Shown here: in pieces, positions 24,901 to 35,914 of the stretch | How the letters are laid out: every line of letters begins with the position of its first letter | Numbering within the stretch: the first letter of the stretch is position 1 | Assembly (NCBI GenBank): GCA_001949185.1 | Contig: BDGG01000003.1 | Location: forward strand, 3,827,158-3,891,157 | DNA: 64,000 nt | Reading direction: 5' to 3' | DNA from: Ramazzottius varieornatus | Taxonomy: Eukaryota > Tardigrada > Eutardigrada > Parachela > Ramazzottiidae | The notes under the pieces: generated by a model | The model's input: only the letters and a program-made list of their open reading frames with translations | Databases searched by the model: none | What the model was told of the DNA's origin: nothing | Translations under genes and position numbers: made by a program

Positions 24901-27556
24901 TTTTCAATCAGTTTACCGCAAATTTGCCTCCGGAGCCAGTTGTGCAATCCAACGCAGGTGCCGGAACGCGTTGGGAGTGGAAGGCGTTCGTTATGACCTG
25001 CCGATCTCGCTCATCTTCCAGCACGTAAGTTAACAGAAACTGACCGATGGCTTTCTCGACCGCTTTCGCGTACATTTCCTCTGTCAGATTCAGCAGTGCC
25101 GCTAAAGATTAAGAATACAATGAAAAAAATTGGCTAGCACGGTGAGTTGAGCAAATTCGAATTTTTCAAGTTCACACCACAAGGTCCCATAATTCTGCCT
25201 TCGAGGGCCTTCCTCTGGACAAGGCCATCAATAACAGCACGTTGCCGCACTGCCAGGTCGCCAAGTCGGTTGACAGTGTTGCTGCTGTCACCACTATCTT
25301 TATATTTGTTGATATCGCGGTCCAGTTCTTGTATGCCGCGTTTGATCGCCTCGTAGGAATTACTGTTCAACAAAACAATATTTCACTGTTCCTGAATGAT
25401 TTTCTAATAGGCCTCGAAGCGAATTCAAGTTACTTGAAAGCCGATACCGCGGCCCTATTCTCCTCGAACTGCCGCTCAAGCTGCTTCTTCTCGGCCTCAA
25501 AGGCATTACGGTTGGTCCTTGACTCTTCTATGTCCATCCGAGTTTGCTGAATTTGATTCTCCAGCTCGATCTTGTGGTTGTCAAAGTCGCGCAGATCTTG
25601 TCTGGAAGAAAGCTCGTTGGATTACGTTACACAACCGAATGCTCGGCAAAGAAAATCAATAAGATTCTTTTCCTAAGTGGCGCACACTTCCGGTGTAACT
25701 GGCTGACAGGGTGCGTTACTTGGAGAAATACGATCCTGTCAAGTTTGTTCGCCTAATTTCCGAAAAATGATAATCGACTTACTGATTTCTCGCTTCCTCC
25801 AAATTCCTCTCGTACCCCGCCAAAGAGCGTTGCTCCGCTTTCAAAGCGTCACGCGCCGCATTGAGAGCTTGCTGGAATACCAAAAGTGTATTAAAGATAG
25901 GCACCCGGTACACCAATGTGCCGGTTTACATTTCTGCCAGATAAACCAACCTGGGCCATTATGGTCGCCTTCCTAAGCTCCGCCATTTTGGGCTTGCTAC
26001 TGTCCAAAGCTTGTTGAGATTCGGCCATTTCCGGTGTAATTTTTTCTTTCTCTTCCCTCATGCTTTGCAGACGTTCCAACAGCTTCGGTATCCTTGCCTG
26101 GAAAACCATTTATGCTTCCAACAGAATCTCTGAGGGACATAATCACGATGGACTTACTTCGTCGTGTGCAGCTTGAGCTTTGTGTTGCTGAACATCTGCT
26201 TCCGCTTGCTTCAAAGCTTCTTCAGTATCCTGAGCTTTGCGAAGCAGGATGTGGTAATCCTTCAGCCGCAGCTTTAGTTCGGCATTGGCGATGTCAGCTT
26301 CGACGCTTTCGGGGCGGATACACTGGTCTTGCTTCTTCTTCCACATGGCGATGGACTCTTCGAGCGGTCTCGCTTCCTACAAGCAGAATCCCTTTCTCAC
26401 GACCAACCTCAACGTTATTATATCATCAGAGCGAGAAAAACGTCAACTTACCTCAACTTTCTGCGCAACCACGGCACGACCCTCTTCCACCTTCTGCCGC
26501 GTAGTCGCTACCGTTTCTTCTAGGTTGTCCAGAAGAGGAGCCTTGTAGAAGAACTGCAGATGCAGAAACCCACAGTCTACCATAGAGTTTCCATCTATTG
26601 CCATTGATCGTTCTTAAGCAGACGAACCCCGTAGAGCTCTTTGCCAGTTTTGGAATTCAAGAAGCTCCGACACGTGTCTTGGTTCATCAAGAACACTGGA
26701 TTCTCAACCTATCGCAGATAAAAACGGGGTAAGCTGGTAAGTTTTCGGTTGGATGTTTAAGCTCTCCGAGAGTTTCTGTAAGCTGAGCGTCGTACCTGGA
26801 TCTGGAAGTGATCAAGAATTTCGTCCAACTCTTTTCGCTTTTTGGAGATGACCTTGCCTGATACACAGCAAACGGATATAGTTAACCGCCAGGTGAAGCC
26901 ATCTAAAGTGAGGTGGTTCAGGTCCACAAACACGAACTGGAAATACCTTTTGCGGACCGGATGATGTATGTCGCGCTCTTGTCCAGATGAAAGACTCGCT
27001 CGATTTCAATTGTATCTCCATAGGCTTCCGGCTTGAAAGGAGCTGGGTACATACCTTCATTATGCAGGTAGATTGTAACTGTAGCGGACCTGAAAATCCA
27101 ATGAGCACCTTACGTAAACGGCGTAGATAGCTAGCTAATTACTAGAACTTCCGTCTTGAAACCAACGGTCTAACGCCATCACCTGACTGACAATTTGAAA
27201 ACGGACCTTACTTTTCGCCATGTTTGATCAGATCGCTGAGCTTCCCTCCTCGACTTGTAACGTTAGCTCGGGCTCCTAATCCGGCCACGATAGCTGCTAG
27301 AATGGCGCTCTTTCCACCTGTAACGCACAATATTCTTTTTCAAGCCGTACTCGTCGATGAACACTACTAAGCAACCCTCAGCTGGTCTGCGAAGGCTTCT
27401 CGTGAAGATAGTCTTACTTCCGTTATGTCCAGTTACGAATGACACTTGAGTTCTGAAGTCGACGGCCAGCTCAGAGTGGCACATAAAGTTGATCAGCTTC
27501 ACCCGTTTGATACTTCCCGCACGAAGCTGTAGTCGAGATGGAGGTGCTGCTGGCAT
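21954..27556 (-). CDS. SMC6: SMC6, structural maintenance of chromosomes 6
   Basis: ATPase subunit of the nuclear SMC5/6 complex, acting in recombinational repair and replication-stress tolerance. Twenty-two exons (27418-27556, 27212-27317, 26947-27089, 26796-26857, 26628-26708, 26452-26553, 26158-26376, 25951-26097, 25783-25871, 25434-25601, 25178-25362, 24917-25101, 24686-24709, 24410-24580, 24210-24325, 23800-23976, 23494-23716, 23196-23333, 22880-23113, 22289-22621, 22110-22210, 21954-22044) give 1077 aa, the usual size. VKLINFMCHSELAVDF and split Walker A GHNGSGKS open the protein. Coiled coil flanks a hinge with HPSVGELLTFKHPHVRN. The signature LSGGERS, Walker B FRVLDEFDVFM and DMINRDTAM end it; the group signature FMCHS distinguishes SMC6 from other SMCs. 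The exon 11 donor (GTGTGA) and the 24-nt exon 13 are the least certain. Four introns carry small inverted-repeat elements. Confidence 0.94.
22700..22814. mobile_element. AAGTGGCGCAC element, copy 3 (SMC6 intron 19)
   Basis: Left arm GGCAGTTCGGCAAACAAACT, core CAGGTGGTGCA; right core GCGTGCGCCACTTGAT. Confidence 0.75.
24011..24142. mobile_element. AAGTGGCGCAC element, copy 4 (SMC6 intron 15)
   Basis: Left arm CAGGCAAACAGAACTCGACG ending in a degenerate core; right core TTGCGCCACTTGTG with an inverted arm containing GTTCGGTATACAAAGTCGAG. Confidence 0.75.
24762..24895. mobile_element. AAGTGGCGCAC element, copy 5 (SMC6 intron 12)
   Basis: Left arm GGGGCGTCGGCAGATGACTT, core CAAGTGGTGCAC; right arm, inverted, GGGGACATCGGCAAATGAAT. 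It is only about 50 bp upstream of the 24-nt exon 13 in gene orientation. Confidence 0.8.
25636..25757. mobile_element. AAGTGGCGCAC element, copy 6 (SMC6 intron 9)
   Basis: Left core TAAGTGGCGCACAC; right, inverted, CCAAGTAACGCACC with arm GAACAAACTTGACAGGATCG. Confidence 0.8.
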
Positions 27557-28229
27557 GCTTGCAATGAGTGTGGAAACTTCTTCGTTGCTTCAGTTCACGT
27601 CCGTCTCACTCGAAACTCCAAGGTCCCAATGCCTTGAAAGGCTGATCCAGTATACGGCTAGTCCACCGTATCAGGCAATCTGCGAAGGAAAACGAAGCCA
27701 AAGACGCAGCTTTGAGAGTCAGTAACGACGTTCACATACGGAATAAAACACTGGAGTATACACTGCTCGGTGCTTACCTCCTGTATCTTCTGGAGAACAG
27801 AATGATGCGGTAAGTATAAGACGGCAGAACGACGGAAACGGCGTGGGGACTTGAGAAGGAGATTGAAGTTTGCAACTTGGCAAGATCCACAAATGGACCA
27901 CAGTCACCACAATATCGTCTCGTTTACGACGTCACTTCGTCCGATCCTGGAGCGTTCAATCAAGAATCAATCGCTACTTCTGAATACTGCTGAGAAACGA
28001 GCGGGAACCCATCTCAGTCGATGTCTCATTCGTGAACAAAGTGGAATGAGTCAGCAATGTTTTGATTTGATTTCGTGTTCGTAAATCGTAATTAAATTTT
28101 TGTTCGTCTTTCTTATGAAGTAAATGGAGTTATCTCGATGAGATCCTGCTACTTTGAGTTTCCATTGGTCCTGGATGGGACTGGAGCGGAAATTGACACG
28201 CAGATAGCTAGAGCTCAGCATTGACACTA
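27557..28229. promoter_or_regulatory. Divergent intergenic region between SMC6 and the orphan gene
   Basis: 673 bp between two divergent start codons, so it should contain both promoters. No TATA box or defined motif was recognised and no coding exon is supported. Confidence 0.35.
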
Positions 28230-29845
28230 ATGTCCGGAACGCCCGGAGTGAAGAAGTCCACGAAGACGGGATGTGTCTCATGGAAATGCCTGGACAAACC
28301 ATCGGAGATTCGACCTAGAGGGAAGACTTTGGACATTGAGAAGCTGCATTCTGAGCCCGTACGGAGCATCTTGGTTCAGGTAACCCACCGTCACTTTATT
28401 CGATCGCGAGTGCAACACTGCAGCAACTTTCGTGCTTGACTCCTGTTGCCAACGCGTACAGGATCAGAATTTCGCCCTCTGTTCACTTCTAGGCAAGCGC
28501 TGTTCTGAATATTCGAGGCAAGCAGTTTCACAATCTCGTCGACGTCCATTTGTCGGATGAAGAAGTAGAGCCTGTACTCTCGAGACGTTTGAATGGACCT
28601 CCGACCTCTCTCGTCCTCAAACGAGCGTATGGAATCGAAGAAGTACGACATTGAGTTTCTTGTTCTCGTTCCGTTTCACACATATTAGAGAGGTTGATAC
28701 GGAACTCGAGCAGCGTAAGAAATCCGAGTAGCGTAAGACTTTGGCCCCTCCCATTCCTTACTCTAATCGGCTGAGGTTGAGACCCGCTACGCGATCCAGC
28801 CGATTAGCGTGACTTCTCCGGAAGGTTTTGCAAAACCTCCATTAATTTTCGTAATTAATGACTTTTTGGTAAGATGTCAAATCACACGAAGTTTCCAGTT
28901 CTGATACAGCAACGAAAAAAGTGATGTCCAGTTCCGACTGCTTAAAGCTCAAATGAATCTTGATACGAATACCAGCAGTTAAAGGCAAAGTGAAATCCAG
29001 AAAGGGACAAAAGCCACAGTTAGAGACACAGTTCTTATTGTGGCAAAAGTCACAGTTGAAGTTACAGTCTCATCGAATTTTCGAAAGCCACAGTTACACC
29101 CACAGTTAAACTGAGATTTTCGTTGTTTTCTAGGTTGACAAAGTCACAGTCAAGCGTGCAGTCGTTGCCACAGTTTGACGAATAATCAATAACCGACGTT
29201 AAACCCTGAAAGATGCTGTTAGAGGGACAGTTGGCACCTCGGTGGGACGTCTTGAAAGCAAATCTAAGGTTTTGAAAAACTTTTGGGAAGAACTACCCAC
29301 AGAAAAGCTTAATTGGAACGTTACTCGGATTTCTTACGCACTCGAGTAACGGCCCATATGCCTTACTCGGGAATTAAGCACCGAGCACATGGTTCAGTCG
29401 GTTCGGCTCCGTCCACGTGCTCCCTTTCAATTGGTTCATTCCTACGCTAATCTGATTTCTTGCTCTGCTCGAGCGCCGTATCAACCTCTGGATTATCATC
29501 GGTTACCAGTGTTTTTAAGTCAGGAGAACATACGTTGCTTATGGGCCAACTGAATTTTGAATTTTACAGGCGAGGAAAAGTGGTCAGGATGTGATGGACT
29601 TCTTTGACGATCGATGGGTGGAGTTTTGCGCTCCTTCCGAGACTACCGAATCAGTACCCCAAAAGAACAAACGACAGACCCTGAACCCTGTGATCAGAAC
29701 ATCCATGGAGGATCTGAGACGACCCTGGAAAATGTTCGTTTGTGAGGAGTCATACGATCCTCTGGATCCCGCTCGACCACCAGGGGAACGAGAAACCTGT
29801 GCCCCGTATGGTCTGGATCGCGAAAGGTATAAAGAACTAGGATAA
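28230..29845 (+). CDS. Two-exon orphan protein, about 141 aa
   Basis: Exon 1 (28230-28379) begins at ATG with MSGTPGVKKSTKTGC and ends CAG|GTAACC; exon 2 (29570-29845) follows TTTTACAG and ends at TAA. Phase 0 is kept and the joined frame is open, giving 141 aa. The protein is charged, has no signal peptide or TM segment, and contains a conserved-looking core SGQDVMDFFDDRWVEFC and a Pro-rich C-terminal part (DPLDPARPPGERETC). I do not recognise the family and infer no function. The 1.19-kb intron is about ten times the local norm because it hosts a foldback DNA element. The gene starts head-to-head with SMC6. Confidence 0.55.
28687..29491. mobile_element. Non-autonomous foldback DNA element with ~50-bp inverted ends
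   Basis: The left end (from about 28687, GAGGTTGATACGG, then CTCGAGCAGCGTAAGAAATC) is matched in inverted orientation by the right end (back from 29491: GAGGTTGATACGG, CTCGAGCAG, AAGAAATCAGA). A second inverted copy of the sub-terminal block lies at about 29320-29349. Inside are a perfect 16-bp palindrome at 28823-28838 and a CACAGTT-rich repeat tract. There is no transposase frame. The element sits wholly inside the single intron of the orphan gene. A clear target duplication was not found. Confidence 0.65.
28980..29180 (+). repeat. Imperfect CACAGTT-rich repeat tract
   Basis: CACAGTT or CACAGTC recurs about nine times in 200 bp (for example at about 29015, 29049, 29091, 29110, 29143 and 29169), often as (AAAG)CCACAGTT or AGTCACAGTT. 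Spacing is irregular, so it is not a simple tandem array. It occupies the interior of the foldback element. Confidence 0.6.
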
Positions 29846-30532
29846 GCCTTAGAATCTTCGGCCTTGCCTCGGGTATCATCAAATCTTTTTTATTCTAATC
29901 CATCGTGGTACATGAACGCATTTGCTGATCTCGACGCGCACCCATGTATACTTTTCCAATTCTGAAAAGATTGTGCAACGTAAACGAAGCTCGGCAGACA
30001 AACTCGACACGATTGTTCTCCCAAGTGCCGCTTACTCTCGGCGTTATTTGCTGAAGGGGTGCGCCGCTGGAAAACGACCTTATGGTCTGTTTGCCGAGTT
30101 CCTAAATATCATGATTATAACAGCGATTTTTTTCCTCTACTAGACCAAAATTTTGAGTAAAAGCCACGACACGGGACGGAAGTTTCCTTTGATTCACAAT
30201 AGACTCGCGCGATCAGTGGTCATGCACTGCTGACCACCTGTCCAAAGTGTAACGATGACTTCCGTTCTCCGTAGTATACCTCGCCGCTGACTATCTCCGC
30301 TTACAATGCCAATTACTACAATTAAAAACGAACGTCATTACGGCAACGAAGCGAACTCCACATTTTCTCCACTCTTGCCCAAGCGTTTTTTCACGCCGTC
30401 AGTCTTGTGAGATGTGCACTTTCAGCGCCCGAACGCGGAAGCGTGCTAACCGCGAGCGGGAGGTTCGACAGATGGATGGATTGCGATTTGGTGGTGGCGT
30501 CTCGATTTGAGACTGATAGTCGTATAGGGAAA
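29846..30532. other. Intergenic with one small inverted-repeat element
   Basis: Between the orphan gene and the membrane-protein gene. It contains the element at 29986-30103 and presumably the promoter of the downstream gene. Nothing else was recognised. Confidence 0.35.
29986..30103. mobile_element. AAGTGGCGCAC element, copy 7 (intergenic)
   Basis: Left arm CTCGGCAGACAAACTCGACA, core CCAAGTGCCGC; right arm, inverted, CTCGGCAAACAGACC with core GCGGCGCACC. Confidence 0.8.
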
Positions 30533-31768
30533 ATGGAATACTCACAACAGGTAACGAAAATGTTAATTATTTTATCTTTTTCCGCTATGTGTAATATGAT
30601 ATAAGCGTTCATTTTTGGTCGCTTACTGTACAGAGTTCTTGTTCCAGTACGGGCGGCGGTTTGTTCTTCAACTAATACTCCTCATGGTCATGATGTCAAA
30701 CTTTCTACGTCCAGTTTCAACGGAAAATCCACCGGTTTCACCAGCAAACTCCCTGATCAGCATCTCTATATTGAAGCGCTTAATATTCTTGAAATTACGA
30801 AACGACTCCCACACAAATCCAATACCTGTATTCTTTCCCGCGGATCCGACCAGTAAAAATGCGGAGAATCCCGCTGAGAACGCGGTGGAAGAAGTCACGG
30901 AGGACTCTACCGCGCTCCCTGATGGATCAGTTGAGACCTCCACACTGATATCTCTCATGAAGGAAGTGGTTCGTGCTGCACAGAGCAACGCCACAGATGC
31001 CACAAAAGCTCAAAGTCTCTTCTCGGAGGCACTTCCGCGTCTTCGAAGTTTCCTGCAGGCCAATAATGGAAGCCAAACGGACAGCATATCGCAGCTAATA
31101 AGTCAGGTTTCTCCTATCATATCGTTTCTAATAGGGAAGACGAACACAACGAGCAACAGTACTCTTGGAAGCGGACTATCAGATTTCTCCAATCGAACAG
31201 CACGTGGATGGGGAGGAGGCTGTGGAGGAGGATGTGAGTCTGGTAAACTAACACTCACGAAAAGAACGATTTCTCACTATGGCTTTTGAAATTATAGGTG
31301 GATGCGGAGGAGGATATATGGTAAGAGAGAGTCTTTGTCAGTGTCAGTGAGCATTTCCTTGTCCAGAGGTCTTCGCACCGTAGTGTACGATGACATGTCC
31401 GCCTGTTTTCAGATTCCGATCCCAGTGAATAATAACCAAGGTTTGATGTTGTTTGTTTTTGATGCAGTATTGAACGATCAAAACCATGAAATTCTTCATG
31501 ACAACTAATCTTTCACAGATAACACTCTTCAGACATTACTACCGGTAAGGCCGCAAATCTATTCCACAGAAAAGTACTTGACGTTACGCTAACCGTAATT
31601 TTTCGCATTTGCTTTTTCATATGAATTATACTTTCTAGCTGCTGTTCGGACTTATAGCCCTTTTGATCATGAGTAAGTGCAGTACGACATCGAGATTTCC
31701 GAGTAATGGCTTTTTGGACCCTCGAAAACTGTGAAACGAGCGTTTTTATTTCAGAACTTCCAACATGA
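30533..31768 (+). CDS. Orphan secreted or single-pass membrane protein with Gly/Cys motif
   Basis: Seven exons (30533-30550, 30648-31233, 31298-31320, 31413-31440, 31519-31544, 31639-31672, 31755-31768) splice in phase to 242 aa. After MEYSQQ a hydrophobic stretch (RFVLQLILLMVMMSNF) looks like a signal peptide or anchor. The middle is rich in Ser, Thr, Asn and acidic residues with several N-glycosylation sequons and a short helical segment (STLISLMKEVVRAAQ). A GWGGGCGGGCGCGGGYM stretch spans exons 2-3. The extreme C terminus is hydrophobic (LLFGLIALLIM) and ends three residues later, which fits a tail anchor or GPI-type signal. Family not recognised. The many tiny 3' exons all have consensus splice sites, which supports a real gene. 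Confidence 0.6.
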
Positions 31769-32562
31769 AGCTCCTGGGAAGCGGTTATAGGACGTTCGAT
31801 AGCGAGCACCGGTTGTTCCGAAAGAGGCATTTGCCGCGAAGCGCATTATTTTCTTTGCCAAAGACAATTATTAGCAATTTATTCACTCGATTCCTTAGAA
31901 GACCCAAAGTACGCACCACTGGCGAACCCCGCAAACGATTGCTTGTTACAGCCTGTATCGCAAGACTTGTTTTTGAGCAGTAACTCTGTTTTGTTACATG
32001 TATTTTGTTGCACGTTGTTTGGCACAGATTGGAAACAATGTGCACACGAAGCGAGCAGTTTATGGAGGACCAGGCTACGGAGATCGTGAAGAACTGGTAA
32101 TAACTTCTCGCTGGTAAGTGGGAAGTTACTGCTTGTGTTGCGCCATCTGGCGGGAGCGTCTACCCGCCTTACCCAATCAAACGTTTGATGGTTGATTGTC
32201 GCAGATGGAGATTGAACGGCTGAACCTATCACTCTGGCTGAACGCAGAACGCATTTTAGAATTTTAGAGTTGCAGTGATCTTTCCTCTTTCGTGTTGTTC
32301 CATTCCTCAGCGTTTCGATCCCCATTCCCGAAGTTATGAAAGTGTGACGTCAACTGTAGGATCTTGGTAGTGTGTGGGAGGACGATTTTGAGGAACAGCT
32401 GTATGATAGGAAAGTCTCTCGACAGATCTTTTCGCTGCGATTAGCAAAGTTCTCTGTTCCAGACCTCTTCGCCGCTCTCCTTACGGTTGCATCTCTATTC
32501 GGACTTCTCTATAATCCCCCAGCTGGTTCTTACCCTTCTATCTGCAACCCGCCCTTTGAAGA
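31769..32562. other. Intergenic upstream of MFAP1
   Basis: Promoter side of MFAP1. Minus-strand open frames at about 31785-32325 have no recognisable domain. No other feature seen. Confidence 0.3.
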
Positions 32563-34329
32563 ATGCCACCACCGATTAGCGCATCAATGTTCACGGCTGG
32601 CGCCGTTCCCGTCACAAACGAGAAGGGAGAAACAACGATGCAGAAAGTCAAAGTTACTCGCTATGTTTCTGGCAAAAGGTACAATGAACAAGGTTTCCGA
32701 TCCGATATCAGGATCATTAAGAATTGAAGCGTCAGAAATCCAGAGCTGGACACCATGTGCCTCCTCGCTTTTTTGATAGGAAATCCATCGTTGATATCTT
32801 CTAACGATGTATTGCTTACAGGCCCGCGTTCGCACCTTCCGATGACGAATACACAGACGAAGATGAATTCATTGTTGAAGGAGAACGACCAAGAAGGCAT
32901 CGTGATGATGAAGATCATACTGGCGAAGATGACCAGAGCACGGCTAATGAACATTTGGATCCACGACTGCAGAGGCTTCGTGGACAGGCTGATTCGGACG
33001 AAGAGACGGATCGTTCGCAGCGCTACCGTCGTGTGATTACTGAACCGGAAATCCTCCCTCCGGTTTCATCGAACGCTTTAGATGGCTTCAACATGCAGAA
33101 GTTCCGTATCAACGCAGAAGATGACTCTGACGATGACGATGAGGTAATTTACAAGAAACACAAGCGCATTTACGGGGCAGCGATGGTGAATCGGCCACCC
33201 CTGAATTTTGTCGAATGTAGCTGCACAGGCTTCCCTGTTTTAATAGTTATGCGGACAATCAGACCTTTTTTTGCAGAAAATAGCCCAAAGGAGAGCGCTT
33301 ATAAGAGAGAAAGCACTACAACGTCAGGTTGAGGAAGAGGTTGCAGTAAAAGCCGAGGAGGAAGAGACTGACGAGGACGATTCAGAATACGAAGATGGCA
33401 GTGGCTCCGAAGATGAAGCGAATCCTCGACTGAAGCCTGTATTCGTCAGAAGGTATGTTGCATAATCTGTCGCTTTAGCTTTATGTATGGATACTGATTT
33501 GCCTGTTTTGTTGGTGTAGACAGGATAGAGTTACGTTGAAAGAACGGGAAGAAGAAGAGAAGAAACAGATTCTTCGAGAAAGAGCAGAGAAGCGACGTGC
33601 CGAGGAAAGGAAGGTCGAAGCACGTCGTATCGTGGAGCAGGAAGTCAAGCGAGAAATGGAGGAGAAACTGAGGGAGAAAAATAACGACTTGGATGACACA
33701 TTCGCCATTCCTGTGGTGATCGACAACGAGGATCCGGAAGCCGAATACGAAGCCTGGAAAGTCCGAGAACTGACTCGCATAAAACGAGACCGCGACGAGC
33801 GCGACACGTAAGTTTCGAGATCGAAATATACGCAGCACTATCATATGATGTGATCAGTTGGGAAAGGTACTTTATCTAAATTTGGTATCGATTTTGTAGG
33901 CACCTGAAGGAACAAGCGGAAGTCGAGCGTCTGCGCAACCTCACCGAAGAAGAGCGACTTCGCGAACTGGCCAACAAGCCCAAAGTTGTAACGAACCAGA
34001 CCAAGAAAGGAAAAATGAAGTTTCTTCAGAAATACTACCATCGCGGTGTGTTTTACTTGGACCAAGAGAAAGAGGTCTACACCCGGGACTACACTGCTCC
34101 AACATTGGAAGATCATCACGACAAGGCTGTTCTTCCCAAAGTCATGCAAGTCAAGAACTTCGGTCGAGCAGGTCGAACGAAGTACACTCATTTGGTGGAT
34201 CAAGACACTACCAAGTTTGATTCGGTTTGGACAGAACAAAATACTTTGAATGTCAAGTATTACGCTGGCAAAGCCGGTGGAACTAAACAAGTATTTGAGA
34301 GACCATCTGCTAAACGGCGCAAGACATGA
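32563..34329 (+). CDS. MFAP1: MFAP1, spliceosome-associated protein (Spp381-like)
   Basis: Nuclear pre-mRNA splicing factor associated with the tri-snRNP and activated B complex. Five exons (32563-32678, 32822-33143, 33277-33452, 33520-33807, 33900-34329) give 443 aa, the usual length. N-terminal TAGAVPVTNEKGETTMQKVK and VTRYVSGKRPAFAP match the family. Long acidic and charged helical stretches follow. The conserved C-terminal half has YEAWKVRELTRIKRDR, NLTEEERLREL, KFLQKYYHRGVFYLD, APTLEDHHDKAVLPKVMQVK, FGRAGRTKYTHLVDQDTT and the terminal FERPSAKRRKT. All junctions are in phase. It ends 94 bp from the OSGEP stop codon on the other strand, so the 3' UTRs probably overlap. Confidence 0.96.
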
Positions 34330-34423
34330 AGGTATAATTTTTCTGTTTGAACTGTTTCCGTTCTCTTCGAATGACCTGTACAAACTCTTATCATGTTTTT
34401 AATCGTGAAAAAAGTACGCCATG

Positions 34424-35914
34424 TTAGTCTCTCCAGCCGACCTCAACTTCGTCAGTTCTGAACCTAAAAACAAAGCCAGCTTGTGGTACCGAGTTTGGGA
34501 CGTACCAAATCAAGAGTGATGAAATGCGCGATATGGTACCTTTGGGTTACGAACGTGTCTTCGAGTCTCGTCGACGAACCACTGACGAACTCGCACAGTC
34601 CGGCCTGAGCTATCATGGCTCCATTGTCGATGCAGTACCGGTCATCGGTGGCATGGAGTATGGCACCACGTTCTGCAGCCATCTCAGCTAGCATTTCCTG
34701 CAGTCGGATGTTGCAGCCTACTCCGCCGACGACCATCACTTCATTTGATCCACAATGCGCCATTGCTCTTTCTAGGAAATGACCAATAGAACGCAAACGC
34801 TTTTCTTCTCAATTGCCCTCTGGCTTCCTACCTGTAATTTCCACCAGCATAGCGAATACTGTTTCTTGCAGGGAGAAGCACAAGTCTTCGGGGGTATACT
34901 GCCCGCTGGAAAGCATTCCTTCCGCTTTGTCTTCTATGTAGCTCAAGATCCCGGAGAACGCCACATCCATACCTTTTACCGAATAAGGAATTGGCAGGAA
35001 CTTCTTCCCTCTCTTGGCTAGTTGTTCTATGTTGTATCCGGGACTTGGGTCGTTAGACAGCTTCAGTACTCTAGCGAAGCGGTCGAGGCAGTTACCAACC
35101 GCGATATCTATGGTCTCTCCGAAGATACGGTACCGTTTTTGTGAGTACGCTATAACCTACAGATGCCACCGTAAGTTACTCTATCGTTTACTCTGTCTGA
35201 TGCGTGGTGTAAGCAATGAAACCTGGAACCGGAAGTGAGCCTCACTTGAGTGTTTCCGCCACTGACATACAAAACGGTAGGGTTCTCCGCTCCTGTAACG
35301 GCTCGCCCCATTTCGATATCTGCGAGAATATCAGCAGATTATCAGAAAGTTTCGTACCAGCCAACTTGGCTCCGCTAAAACCGCTATACGATGAGCAACT
35401 CACAGTAGGTCAGAGATACGTACGCCCAATGCAGTGGTTTACTCCTATGATCGGTTTATTCCAGAGCTGAGATAATGTCCTGGCGACTACGGCAACTGAC
35501 ATCAACGGAGGCGCCATTCCGGGTCCTGAAAGCAAAGACGAAACCAATGTATATTTCTCCCATAACATCAAGACGCTCATCGCTGACCAGTGGCGAACTC
35601 ACACCTTTCGTGTAGCAGATAACGTCAACATCGCTGCTGGAGATGGCAGCGCTTTGCAAAGCCTCTTTCACCAAATTTAGCACGTGCTTCTGATGATGTT
35701 GCGCCGTTTCATTGGGCAGAAAGCCTGAAACAGACCGGTAGTACCGAAGTTGGTAATTGATGTATTCAGCTACAGATCACACATCGGATATATACAGACC
35801 TGTGCCAGGTGGAGTAATGAAAGTTTTCCGGGGATTCGATAAGACTTCTCCGTCTCTTATGACACCAATACCAATCTTGTTCGCAGAACCCTCCATGCCC
35901 AACGCGATGACCAT
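34424..35914 (-). CDS. OSGEP: OSGEP / Kae1, tRNA N6-threonylcarbamoyladenosine synthase
   Basis: Catalytic subunit of the KEOPS complex, which transfers the threonylcarbamoyl group to A37 of ANN-decoding tRNAs in cytosol and nucleus. Seven exons (35800-35914, 35605-35724, 35424-35525, 35246-35319, 34832-35156, 34540-34771, 34424-34463) give exactly 335 aa, the length of human OSGEP. Seen in order: [33 protein letters not shown], the metal-binding HxxxH in [88 protein letters not shown] and [14 protein letters not shown]. It ends [10 protein letters not shown]. Lack of an N-terminal extension argues for the cytosolic enzyme, not OSGEPL1. The start uses the first of two in-frame ATGs. Confidence 0.97.

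Noticed and set aside
27043-27054. GTATGTACCCAG in SMC6 exon 3, which looks like a 12-nt intron
   Set aside because: Far too short to splice, and it reads in frame (GMYP) with the flanking coding sequence, so it is treated as exon.
28391-28651. 86-aa minus-strand open frame in the orphan gene intron
   Set aside because: Overlaps intron and element flank, has no homology or splice context.
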